Source: Sphingomonas sp. Leaf242 (lineage in GTDB: Bacteria; Pseudomonadota; Alphaproteobacteria; Sphingomonadales; Sphingomonadaceae). From it: a DNA stretch of 64,000 bases. The stretch spans positions 186,505-250,504 of the forward strand of contig NZ_LMLW01000011.1 in NCBI RefSeq assembly GCF_001422045.1, in the 5' to 3' direction. Below are positions 43,437 through 52,171 of the stretch, piece by piece (within the stretch, counting starts at the first letter, position 1; the number at the start of each line of letters is the position of its first letter). The position numbers and the translations under genes were made by a program. Under the pieces are notes generated by a model. That model saw nothing but the letters and a program-made list of their open reading frames with translations. It was not told where the DNA came from and made no database searches.

Positions 43437-44180
43437 TTACCGCGTGGTGACGGCGTAGAGCGCGATCGCCGCGGCGTTCGACACGTTGAGGCTCTCCACC
43501 TTCTCCGAGATCGGCAGTTTCGCCAGCTCGTCGCAATGCTGCTCGGTATTCTGGCGCATGCCCTCGCCCTCGGCGCCGAGCACGATCGCGATGCGCTGCG
43601 TGCCCATCGCTTCCGACAGCGTCTGCGTCGCGTGGCCGGTCAACCCGATCCGCCAGAACCCCGCCGCTGCAATCTCTTCCAGAGCGCGCGCGAGGTTCAC
43701 CACCCGGATCCAAGGCACGCTCTCGAGCGCCCCCGAAGCCGCCCGCGCGATCGTCCCGGACTCCGGCGGTGCATTCCGATCAGGCGTGATGATCCCCAGC
43801 GCATCGAACGCCGCAGCCGAGCGCAAGATCGCGCCGACGTTATGTGGATCGGTCACCCCGTCGAGGATCACCAGCGGACGATTGTCGTCCTTGCCGTGCT
43901 CAAGCAGGTCGGCGAGCCACATGTCCTCGAGCGGCTCGACCTCGATCACCACGCCCTGGTGCGGCGCATCGCCCGGCACCAGCCGCGCCAGATCCATCGC
44001 CTCGGCATAGGTCACCGGCACGTCGGCCGGCAGGTCGAACCCGGCCAGCGCCTCGCGCGTGCCGAGGATCTTGCGCACCGTGCGCTCCGGATTGGCGAGC
44101 GCTGCGCCCACCGCGTGCTTGCCCCAGAAGCGGGGGCGGCCTGCCGGTGCCTTGCTCGGCCTGTGTCCCTTGCGTGCCAT
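43437..44180 (-). CDS. rlmB: 23S rRNA (guanosine-2'-O)-methyltransferase RlmB
   Basis: A 247-residue SPOUT methyltransferase that modifies G2251 in the ribosomal P-loop. The N-terminal substrate-binding part (FWGKHAVGAALANPERTVRKI) is followed by motif 1 LDGVTDPHNVGAILRSAAAF, motif 2 IVLGAEGEGM and motif 3 LPISEKVESLNVSNAAAIAL. An N-terminal basic leader (MARKGHRPSKAPAGRP) is normal. It is divergent from tRNA-Tyr and the glycogen operon. Confidence 0.93.
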   Translation of the reverse strand: MARKGHRPSKAPAGRPRFWGKHAVGAALANPERTVRKILGTREALAGFDLPADVPVTYAEAMDLARLVPGDAPHQGVVIEVEPLEDMWLADLLEHGKDDNRPLVILDGVTDPHNVGAILRSAAAFDALGIITPDRNAPPESGTIARAASGALESVPWIRVVNLARALEEIAAAGFWRIGLTGHATQTLSEAMGTQRIAIVLGAEGEGMRQNTEQHCDELAKLPISEKVESLNVSNAAAIALYAVTTR

Positions 44181-44341
44181 ATTCGCTCTCTATCGTGTCT
44201 GTGTATGCCGCGTCCTTGTCGGCATTCCGCTCCCGCGGCAACTATGAACCACGAAACTTCGCAAAACCTGCGTTGACACACCGAGCGCGCTTCGCCATTG
44301 AGCCGCCTCGCTTGAAAGAGCGGCGCTTGCAAAAGCGGCCT
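44181..44341. other. rlmB-tRNA-Tyr intergenic region
   Basis: It holds the divergent promoters of rlmB and tRNA-Tyr. The segment ttgacacaccgagcgcgctt (44273-44292) contains a TTGACA that could be the -35 element of the tRNA promoter. Confidence 0.45.
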
Positions 44342-44428
44342 GGACAGGTGGCCGAGTGGTTAAAGGCAGCAGACTGTAAATCTGCCGGAGTTTCTCCTAC
44401 GTAGGTTCGAACCCTACCCTGTCCACCA
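44342..44428 (+). tRNA. tRNA-Tyr (GTA)
   Basis: The acceptor stem ggacagg pairs with cctgtcc, followed by A and an encoded CCA (44426-44428). The anticodon loop reads ctGTAaa, and a long variable arm and the T-loop ggttcgaacc are present. The long variable arm is typical of bacterial tRNA-Tyr. It stands alone, 141 bases before glgP. Confidence 0.95.
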
Positions 44429-44569
44429 CCGCCCCAGCGCGGTGATGGGTCTTCCCCCAAATCAAGACATTGATCGGCAACCTTCTTTTCCATCACGGGA
44501 AGGAAGTCCGCGTGACATCGGCTCGCGGACGGCTAGGATCGCCGCGACCGTAACGATTTCGGAAACCGC

Positions 44570-47011
44570 GTGACCTCAGATCCTGCCGTACAGCCGCCCG
44601 TTCAAGCACCCGTCATCCAGGATCTGGCCGACTCGATCCTCGACACGCTGGTCCACCGCATCGGCAAGGATGCGCAGGCCGCCCGCCCACATGATTGGCT
44701 CGCCGCGACGATCCTGACCGTCCGCAACGACATCGTCGAACGCTGGATGGCGTCGACCAAGGCGGCGCACGCGGCCGGCGCCAAGCGCGTCTATTATCTC
44801 AGCCTCGAATTCCTGATCGGCCGGCTGCTGCGCGACGCGGTGACCAACCTCCAGCGCAACGACGAGGTCACGCAGGCTTTGAAGCTCCACGGCGTCGACC
44901 TCGCCGAACTCGAGGAAATCGAGCCTGACGCGGCGCTCGGCAATGGCGGCCTCGGCCGCCTCGCCGCCTGCTTCATGGAAAGCATGGCGAGCCTCGCATT
45001 GCCCGCCTACGGCTACGGCATCCGCTACGTGAACGGCATGTTCCGCCAGCGCATCGACGATGGCTGGCAGGTCGAGATGCCCGAGAACTGGCTCGCGCAC
45101 GGCAATCCCTGGGAGTTCGAACGCCGCGAGAGCGCCTATTTCGTCGGCTTCGGCGGCGAAGTGACGGCATCAGACAGCGGCCAGATCCACTGGAGCCCGT
45201 CCGAGGCGGTCGAGGCCACCGCCGTCGACACCCCCGTCGTCGGCTGGCGCGGCAAGCACGTCAACACGCTCCGCCTGTGGACTGCCCGCGCGTTCGATCC
45301 GATCAAGCTCGACCGCTTCAACGCCGGCGATTTCACCGGCGCGCTCGCCGACCAGTTGCGTGCTGAGACACTTACGCGCGTCCTCTACCCCAACGACTCC
45401 ACCGCCGCCGGCCAGGAACTCCGCCTTCGCCAGGAGTATTTCTTCTCCTCCGCGTCGATCCAGGACATCGTCCGCCGCCACATCCAGTATTTCGGCGATA
45501 TCCGCACGCTGCCCGACAAGGCCGCGATCCAGCTCAACGACACGCACCCCGCGGTGTCGGTCGCTGAACTCATGCGGCTGTTGATCGACCACCACAAATT
45601 CGCGTTCGACGAGGCGTGGAAGATCACGCGCGCCACCTTCGGCTACACCAACCACACGCTGTTGCCCGAGGCGCTGGAGAGCTGGCCGCTGCCGCTGTTC
45701 GAACGCCTGCTGCCGCGCCACATGCAGATCGTCTACGCGATCAACGCCAAGCTGCTGCGGGAAGCGCGTGGCACGGACGGCATAGACGACCGCGCGATCG
45801 CCGCGATCAGCCTGATCGACGAGGGCGGCGAGCGGCGCGTGCGAATGGCGAACCTTGCCTTTGCGGGCTCGCACAGCGTAAACGGCGTCGCCGCGCTGCA
45901 CACGCAGCTGATGAAGAAGACGGTCTTCGCCGACCTCCACAAACTTTATCCGACGCGGATCAACAACAAGACCAACGGCATTACGCCGCGTCGCTGGCTC
46001 CAGCAGTGCAATCCCGGCCTCACCGCGCTGATCCGCGATGCGATCGGCGACGGCTTCCTCGACGATGCCGAAAAGCTCGTCGATCTGGATGTTTTCGCGG
46101 ACGATTCCGGTTTCAGGGAGCGCTTTTCGAACGTGAAGCGTTCGAACAAGGTGGCACTGGCTAATCATATCAAGGAGACGATGGGGCTCCGCGTCGACCC
46201 GGACGCGATGTTCGACGTCCAGATCAAGCGCATCCACGAGTATAAGCGCCAACTGCTCAACATCATCGAGACGGTCGCACTCTATGACCAGATCCGCAGC
46301 CATCCGGAACGAGACTGGACCCCGAGGGTCAAGCTGTTCGCGGGCAAGGCGGCGTCAAGCTACCACAACGCGAAACTCGTCATCAAACTGGCGAACGACG
46401 TCGCGCGCCGGATCAACGCGGATCCGTCGGTCGGTGGCCTGCTCAAGGTCGCGTTCCTGCCCAACTACAACGTGTCGCTGGCGGAGAAGATCATCCCCGC
46501 CGCCGACCTGAGCGAACAGATCTCGACCGCCGGCCTCGAGGCGTCGGGCACCGGCAACATGAAGTTCGCGATGAACGGCGCGCTGACGATCGGCACGCTC
46601 GACGGCGCCAATATCGAGATCAAGGACCGGGTCGGCGACGACAACATCTTCATCTTCGGCATGACCGCGGACGAGGTCGAGGCGAAGCGCGCCAACGGCT
46701 ACGATCCGCGCAGCGTCATCGACGGCTCGAACGAACTTCGCCAGGCGGTATCCGCGATAGCGTCCGGTGTGTTCTCGCCCGACGACAAGACGCGTTACGC
46801 CGGTTTGATGGGCGGGCTGTACGAGGGCGACTGGTTCATGCTCGCCGCCGATTTCGACAGCTATGCCACTGCACAGCGCGCGGTCGACACGCGCTGGAAC
46901 GATCGCGATGCGTGGGTCGCCTCGACCGTCCGCAACGTCGCGCGCGTGGGCTGGTTCTCGTCCGACCGCACGATCCGCGAATATGCGCGGGAAATCTGGA
47001 CGGTGATGTGA
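44570..47011 (+). CDS. glgP: Glycogen/starch phosphorylase
   Basis: 813 residues; it releases glucose 1-phosphate from glycogen using pyridoxal phosphate. The hallmark EASGTGNMKFAMNGALTIGT carries the cofactor lysine. The N-terminal LIGRLLRDAVTNL and GNGGLGRLAACFMESMA segments are complete. It starts at GTG after a weak site. It leads the glycogen operon and overlaps glgB by four bases (GTGA). Confidence 0.96.
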   Translation: MTSDPAVQPPVQAPVIQDLADSILDTLVHRIGKDAQAARPHDWLAATILTVRNDIVERWMASTKAAHAAGAKRVYYLSLEFLIGRLLRDAVTNLQRNDEVTQALKLHGVDLAELEEIEPDAALGNGGLGRLAACFMESMASLALPAYGYGIRYVNGMFRQRIDDGWQVEMPENWLAHGNPWEFERRESAYFVGFGGEVTASDSGQIHWSPSEAVEATAVDTPVVGWRGKHVNTLRLWTARAFDPIKLDRFNAGDFTGALADQLRAETLTRVLYPNDSTAAGQELRLRQEYFFSSASIQDIVRRHIQYFGDIRTLPDKAAIQLNDTHPAVSVAELMRLLIDHHKFAFDEAWKITRATFGYTNHTLLPEALESWPLPLFERLLPRHMQIVYAINAKLLREARGTDGIDDRAIAAISLIDEGGERRVRMANLAFAGSHSVNGVAALHTQLMKKTVFADLHKLYPTRINNKTNGITPRRWLQQCNPGLTALIRDAIGDGFLDDAEKLVDLDVFADDSGFRERFSNVKRSNKVALANHIKETMGLRVDPDAMFDVQIKRIHEYKRQLLNIIETVALYDQIRSHPERDWTPRVKLFAGKAASSYHNAKLVIKLANDVARRINADPSVGGLLKVAFLPNYNVSLAEKIIPAADLSEQISTAGLEASGTGNMKFAMNGALTIGTLDGANIEIKDRVGDDNIFIFGMTADEVEAKRANGYDPRSVIDGSNELRQAVSAIASGVFSPDDKTRYAGLMGGLYEGDWFMLAADFDSYATAQRAVDTRWNDRDAWVASTVRNVARVGWFSSDRTIREYAREIWTVM

Positions 47012-49170
47012 AGCCACCCGAAGGCGCCATCGTTGCCCTCCTCGAAGGGCGTCACGACGATCCGTTCTCGCTGCTCGGCGTCCACAGCGGCCCGACCGGC
47101 GTGTTCGCGCGCGTCTGGCTGCCCGGCGCGGACACGGCGGAAGCGCACGCGCTCGACGGCACCGTGCTCGGCACGCTCCCCCGCATCGACGATCGCGGCC
47201 TGTTCGAAGGGCCGATCGACGGCACGCAACAGCCGGTGAAATACCACGCCGAGGCGGGCGACACCTCGTGGTGGGTCACCGACCCCTACAGCTTCGGCCC
47301 CGTACTAGGCCCGATCGACGACCTGCTCATGGCCGAGGGCACGCACCGCCGCCTTCACGACAAGATGGGCGCGCACCCGATCGAGCACGAAGGCGCGCAC
47401 GGCGTCCACTTCGCGCTCTGGGCCCCCAATGCACAGCGCGTATCGGTGGTTGGCGACTTCAACGACTGGGACGGCCGCCGCCACGCGATGCGCAAGCGCG
47501 GCGACGTCGGCGTATGGGAGATCTTCATCCCCGACATCGCCGAATACCGCGCGTACAAGTTCGAGATCGTCGGCCCCGATGGCCAGCTACAACCGCTCAA
47601 GGCCGACCCGTTCGCCTTCGCGTCCGAACTCCGCCCCGCCAACGCCTCGATCACGCGGAAACTCGCGCATGACTGGGCCGACACCGATCACCGCAAGCAT
47701 TGGTCGTCGGTCGATCCCCGCCGCGTGCCGATCAGCATCTATGAAGTTCACGCCGGATCGTGGGACCGCGATTCCGACGGCTGGTTCCTGACCTGGGACG
47801 CACTGGCCGATCGCCTGATCCCGTACGTGGTCGAGATGGGCTTCACGCACATCGAATTCCTGCCGATCAGCGAACACCCGTACGACCCGAGCTGGGGCTA
47901 CCAGACCACCGGTCTCTACGCGCCGTCCGCGCGCTTCGGCGACGTCGAGGGTTTCGCGCGGTTCGTCGATGGCGCGCATCTCGCCGGGATCGGCGTGCTG
48001 CTCGACTGGGTCCCCGCGCATTTCCCGACCGACGCGTTCGGCCTCGCCAAGTTCGACGGCACTGCGCTGTATGAGCACGAGGATCCGCGGCTAGGCTTCC
48101 ACCCCGACTGGAACACCGCGATCTACAATTTCGGCCGGCGCGAAGTCGCGTCGTTTCTCGTCAACAACGCGCTGTTCTGGGCCGAGCGCTATCACATCGA
48201 CGGGTTGCGCGTGGATGCGGTCGCGTCGATGCTGTACCGCGATTACTCGCGCAAGGCCGGCGAATGGATTCCCAACGCGGACGGCGGCCGCGAGAACTGG
48301 GAGGCCGTCGCGTTTCTCCGCGACATGAACCGCGAAATCTATGGCCAGCACCCCGGCGTCTTCACGATCGCCGAGGAATCGACCTCGTGGCCGGGCGTTT
48401 CCGCGCCCGTGAGCGACGACGGCAAGAGCGGTGGACTCGGGTTCGGGTTCAAGTGGAACATGGGCTTCATGCACGACACGCTCCAGTACATGGCGCGCGA
48501 TCCGCTGCACCGGAAGCATCATCACGGCGAGATCAATTTCGGCCTCGTCTACGCGTTCAGCGAAAATTTCGTCCTGCCTTTGAGCCATGACGAGGTCGTT
48601 CACGGCAAGGGCTCGCTGCTCACCAAGATGCCCGGCGACGACTGGCAGCAATTCGCCAATTTGCGCGCCTATTACGCGTTCATGTGGGGCTATCCGGGCA
48701 AGAAACTGCTCTTCATGGGGCAGGAATTCGCGCAGCGTCGCGAATGGTCGGAAGCGCGTGCGCTCGACTGGGACCTGCGCAACGCGCGCAGCCACGAAGG
48801 CATCCGCAACCTCGTCCGCGACCTCAACACCGTCTACCGCGAGAAGCCGGCGCTGCACGCGCGCGACTGCGAGGCGGAGGGCTTCGAATGGCTGGTCGCC
48901 GACGACGCCACCAATTCGGTGTTCGCGTGGTTGCGCAAGGCGCCCGGTGCGAAGCCGATCGCGATCGTCGCCAACATGACGCCGATCGCCCGCGCGCCCT
49001 ACCGCGTACCGCTGCCGCACGACGGTCGTTGGTGCGAGATCATCAACAGCGACGCGCACGACTATTGGGGTAGCGGTCTCGGCAATCTCGGCGGCGTCGT
49101 CGCGAAGGATGGTGCGGCCTGGGTCACGCTGCCGCCGCTGGCGACGATCATGCTCGAATACGAAGGCTGA
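47008..49170 (+). CDS. glgB: 1,4-alpha-glucan branching enzyme
   Basis: 720 residues. It makes the alpha-1,6 branches of glycogen (GH13). The N-terminal carbohydrate-binding modules are followed by the catalytic barrel with IDGLRVDAVASML (nucleophile Asp) and FTIAEESTSWPG (acid Glu), plus the branching-enzyme signature YAFSENFVLPLSHDEVVHGK. The GTG start lies within the glgP stop codon, so translation is coupled. An in-frame upstream extension from 46912 lies inside glgP and is not used. Confidence 0.96.
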   Translation: MKPPEGAIVALLEGRHDDPFSLLGVHSGPTGVFARVWLPGADTAEAHALDGTVLGTLPRIDDRGLFEGPIDGTQQPVKYHAEAGDTSWWVTDPYSFGPVLGPIDDLLMAEGTHRRLHDKMGAHPIEHEGAHGVHFALWAPNAQRVSVVGDFNDWDGRRHAMRKRGDVGVWEIFIPDIAEYRAYKFEIVGPDGQLQPLKADPFAFASELRPANASITRKLAHDWADTDHRKHWSSVDPRRVPISIYEVHAGSWDRDSDGWFLTWDALADRLIPYVVEMGFTHIEFLPISEHPYDPSWGYQTTGLYAPSARFGDVEGFARFVDGAHLAGIGVLLDWVPAHFPTDAFGLAKFDGTALYEHEDPRLGFHPDWNTAIYNFGRREVASFLVNNALFWAERYHIDGLRVDAVASMLYRDYSRKAGEWIPNADGGRENWEAVAFLRDMNREIYGQHPGVFTIAEESTSWPGVSAPVSDDGKSGGLGFGFKWNMGFMHDTLQYMARDPLHRKHHHGEINFGLVYAFSENFVLPLSHDEVVHGKGSLLTKMPGDDWQQFANLRAYYAFMWGYPGKKLLFMGQEFAQRREWSEARALDWDLRNARSHEGIRNLVRDLNTVYREKPALHARDCEAEGFEWLVADDATNSVFAWLRKAPGAKPIAIVANMTPIARAPYRVPLPHDGRWCEIINSDAHDYWGSGLGNLGGVVAKDGAAWVTLPPLATIMLEYEG

Positions 49171-49257
49171 TCGAGTTCGAAGACCGATCCGGCGCAACGA
49201 CGGAACAACCCGCGGGTGCCGGGAGGTTATACCACCGACGATTATGGAGAGATTACG

Positions 49258-50520
49258 ATGGTAGAACGGCGAGGACAGCCACTGGCGCGCGACGCGATGG
49301 CGTATGTGCTGGCCGGTGGCCGCGGCAGTCGCCTGATGGAGCTGACCGATACGCGCGCGAAACCTGCGGTGTATTTCGGCGGCAAGGCGCGCATCATCGA
49401 TTTCGCGCTGTCCAACGCGATCAACTCGGGCATCCGCAGGATCGGCGTCGCGACGCAGTACAAGGCGCATTCGCTGATCCGTCATCTCCAGAGCGGCTGG
49501 AATTTCCTGCGCTCGGAACGCAACGAGAGCTTCGACATCCTGCCCGCGTCGCAGCGGATCAGCGAGTTCCAATGGTACGAGGGCACCGCCGACGCCGTGT
49601 ACCAGAACATCGACATCATCGAGAGCCACGCGCCCGAATACATGGTCATCCTGGCCGGCGACCACATCTACAAGATGGATTACGAGCTGATCCTGCAACA
49701 GCATTGCGAGACCGGCGCCGACGTCACCATCGCCTGCCTCGAAGTGCCGCGGATGGAGGCGGTCGGGTTCGGCGTGATGGCCGTTGACGAGCACGACAAC
49801 GTCACCGCGTTCGTCGAGAAACCCGCCGATCCGCCCGCGATCCCCGGCAACCCGGATATCGCGCTGGCGTCGATGGGGATCTACGTCTTCACGACCAAGC
49901 TGCTGTTCGAGGAGCTTCGTCGCGACGCCGCAACCCCCGGATCGTCGCGCGATTTCGGCAAGGACATCATCCCGTACCTCGTCAAAAACGGCAAGGCGGT
50001 CGCGCACCGCTTCTCCGACAGCTGCGTGCGCTCGGGTAGCGAAGTCGACGCTTACTGGCGCGACGTCGGCACGGTCGACGCGTATTGGGAGGCGAACATC
50101 GACCTTACGGATGTCGTGCCCAAGCTCGACCTCTACGACCGCAGCTGGCCGCTCTGGACCTATTCCGAGGTCACGCCACCCGCAAAGTTTGTCCACGCCG
50201 ACGACGGCCGCCGCGGCGAAGCCGTGTCGTCGCTAGTCTCGGGCGATTGCATCATCTCCGGCTCCTCGATCCACCGCAGCCTGATCTTCACCGGCACCCG
50301 CGCGCACAGCTACTCGATGCTGGATCAGGCGGTGATCCTTCCACACTGCGTGATCGGCCGCGGCGCGCGCCTGTCGAAGGTGGTGGTCGATCGCGGCGTC
50401 GAAATCCCCGACGGCCTTGTTGTCGGCGAAGACGCGGAATCCGACTTCCAACGCTTCCGCCGCACCGACAACGGCGTGGTACTGGTAACCAAATCCATGA
50501 TCGACCGGCTAATCGCGTGA
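49258..50520 (+). CDS. glgC: Glucose-1-phosphate adenylyltransferase
   Basis: 420 residues; it makes ADP-glucose, the committed step in glycogen synthesis. The nucleotide-binding AYVLAGGRGSRLMELTDTRA, the activator/substrate region GGKARIIDFALSNAINSG, and the C-terminal left-handed beta-helix (SVLDQAVILPH-type repeats) are all present. GGAGAG precedes the ATG at MVERRG. It comes 87 bases after glgB. The following spacer is a long inverted repeat. Confidence 0.96.
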   Translation: MVERRGQPLARDAMAYVLAGGRGSRLMELTDTRAKPAVYFGGKARIIDFALSNAINSGIRRIGVATQYKAHSLIRHLQSGWNFLRSERNESFDILPASQRISEFQWYEGTADAVYQNIDIIESHAPEYMVILAGDHIYKMDYELILQQHCETGADVTIACLEVPRMEAVGFGVMAVDEHDNVTAFVEKPADPPAIPGNPDIALASMGIYVFTTKLLFEELRRDAATPGSSRDFGKDIIPYLVKNGKAVAHRFSDSCVRSGSEVDAYWRDVGTVDAYWEANIDLTDVVPKLDLYDRSWPLWTYSEVTPPAKFVHADDGRRGEAVSSLVSGDCIISGSSIHRSLIFTGTRAHSYSMLDQAVILPHCVIGRGARLSKVVVDRGVEIPDGLVVGEDAESDFQRFRRTDNGVVLVTKSMIDRLIA

Positions 50521-50532
50521 TGACCGACGCAA

Positions 50533-50721
50533 ATCCTCCCCGGCACGGGGAGGGGGACCGTTCGCCATCGGCGAAGGGTGGAGGGGGCTCACCGCGAGCG
50601 TATCGCCTGCGACCGCAAGCGTACCGCCCGCGAGCATACCATCTGCGATCGAACGCATACCGCCTGCGGAAGCCCCCCTCCACCATGCTATGCATGGTCC
50701 CCCTCCCCGTGCCGGGGAGGA
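50533..50721. repeat. Long inverted repeat between glgC and glgA overlapping the glgA ribosome-binding site
   Basis: The outermost 26 bases (50534-50559) pair perfectly with those at 50696-50721, and further inner arms (gtggagggggct/agcccccctccac) extend the stem. The loop holds four imperfect units of about 15-21 bases around gcgagcgtat/gcaagcgtac/gcgagcatac/gaacgcatac. The right arm ends in GGGGAGGA, the Shine-Dalgarno of glgA. Confidence 0.85.
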
Positions 50722-50725
50722 ATTG

Positions 50726-52171
50726 ATGCGAATCCTCTCCGTCGCCTCGGAAGCCTACCCCCTCATTAAAACCGGCGGTCTAGCAGACGTCGTCGGCGCG
50801 CTCCCGGCTGCGCTAGCCCCGCATAACGTCGCGTTGACCACCTTCCTCCCCGGCTACCCAGCGCTCGCCGCCGTCACCAAGCGCGCGAAGGTCGTCCACC
50901 GCTACACCGACCTGCTCGGCACCGAGGCCCGCATCCTCAAGACGAAGATCGGCGACCACCCGCTGCTGGTCCTCGACGCCCCCGCGTTGTTCGCGCGAGG
51001 CGGCGGCCCCTACGGCGACGCGACCGGCGCGGACTGGTCCGACAACTGGCGCCGCTTCGCCGCGTTCAGCCGCGCCGCCGCCGACCTCGCCTCGGGTACG
51101 GTCCCCGGCTACGACTTCGACATCCTCCATGCGCACGACTGGCAGGCGGCGATGGCTCCGGCCTATCTCCGCTATGCCCCCGGGCCCGGCGCCCCCGCCA
51201 AGACGGTCGTCACGATCCACAACATCGCGTTCCAGGGGCGCTACGGCTACGATATCTTCGCCGAACTTGCGCTTCCTGACGTCGCGTTCGCCGTCGACGG
51301 CGTCGAATATTACGGCGGCGTGGGTTATCTGAAGGCCGGGCTCGAGGCCGCCGACGCGATCACGACCGTCAGCCCGACCTACGCCGCGGAAATCCGCCGT
51401 GCGGAGTTCGGCATGGGCCTCGAAGGGCTGATCAACGATCGCGCCGATCGCGTGACCGGCATCGTCAACGGCATCGACCCGGCCGTCTGGAACCCAGCGA
51501 CCGACGCGGCCCTCCCCGCCCGCTACACCGCGCGTACGCTTGCCCGCCGGCGCACCAACAAGCGTGCGATCGAAACGCTGTTCGGCCTCGACACCGACGA
51601 CGGCCCGATCTTCACCGTCATCAGCCGCCTCACGGGGCAGAAAGGCATGGATGTCCTCGCCGCATCGCTCGCCGAACTCGTCGCGCTCGGCGGTCGTCTC
51701 GCATTGCTCGGTTCGGGCGATACGGGACTCGAACGCGCATTCCTCGAGGCTGCAGAACGCCACCCCGGCCGCATCGGTGTACGCATCGGCTATGACGAGC
51801 CCGTCTCGCACCTGCTGCAAGGCGGTGCCGACGCGATCCTGATACCATCGCGGTTCGAACCGTGCGGCCTGACGCAACTTTACGGCCTCGCTTACGGCTG
51901 CATCCCCATCGTCGCGCGCACCGGTGGGCTCGCCGACACAGTGATCGATGCCAACGAAGCCGCGATCGCCGCCGGCGTCGCGACAGGCGTCCAGCACGAC
52001 GGTGTCACGCCAGAAGCGCTTAGCCACGCGCTACGCCGAACGATGGCCCTCTATGCACGCCCCGATCGCTGGGCCATGTTGCAGCGCAACGCGATGCGCG
52101 CGGACTTCTCGTGGGACGAGAGCGGCCGCCGCTACGCCGACCTTTACGCCAAGCTCCTGGAGCCCGCATGA
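50726..52171 (+). CDS. glgA: Glycogen synthase (ADP-glucose)
   Basis: A 481-residue GT5 enzyme that elongates glycogen. The N-terminal ADP-glucose loop KTGGLADVVGALPAAL, HAHDWQAAMAPAYL, VTIHNIAFQG and the C-terminal PSRFEPCGLTQLYGLAYG are typical. Its start lies five bases after a strong GGGGAGGA that belongs to the long inverted repeat, so folding of the message could hide it. It overlaps pgm by four bases. Confidence 0.96.
   Translation: MRILSVASEAYPLIKTGGLADVVGALPAALAPHNVALTTFLPGYPALAAVTKRAKVVHRYTDLLGTEARILKTKIGDHPLLVLDAPALFARGGGPYGDATGADWSDNWRRFAAFSRAAADLASGTVPGYDFDILHAHDWQAAMAPAYLRYAPGPGAPAKTVVTIHNIAFQGRYGYDIFAELALPDVAFAVDGVEYYGGVGYLKAGLEAADAITTVSPTYAAEIRRAEFGMGLEGLINDRADRVTGIVNGIDPAVWNPATDAALPARYTARTLARRRTNKRAIETLFGLDTDDGPIFTVISRLTGQKGMDVLAASLAELVALGGRLALLGSGDTGLERAFLEAAERHPGRIGVRIGYDEPVSHLLQGGADAILIPSRFEPCGLTQLYGLAYGCIPIVARTGGLADTVIDANEAAIAAGVATGVQHDGVTPEALSHALRRTMALYARPDRWAMLQRNAMRADFSWDESGRRYADLYAKLLEPA

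Noticed and set aside
48091..50196. 701-codon frame antisense to glgB and glgC
   Set aside because: Shadow of conserved glycogen genes; no domain is recognisable.
50590..50670. Short tandem units between glgC and glgA as a possible CRISPR-like array
   Set aside because: Units are imperfect, of uneven length and without spacers; they form the loop of a long inverted repeat.
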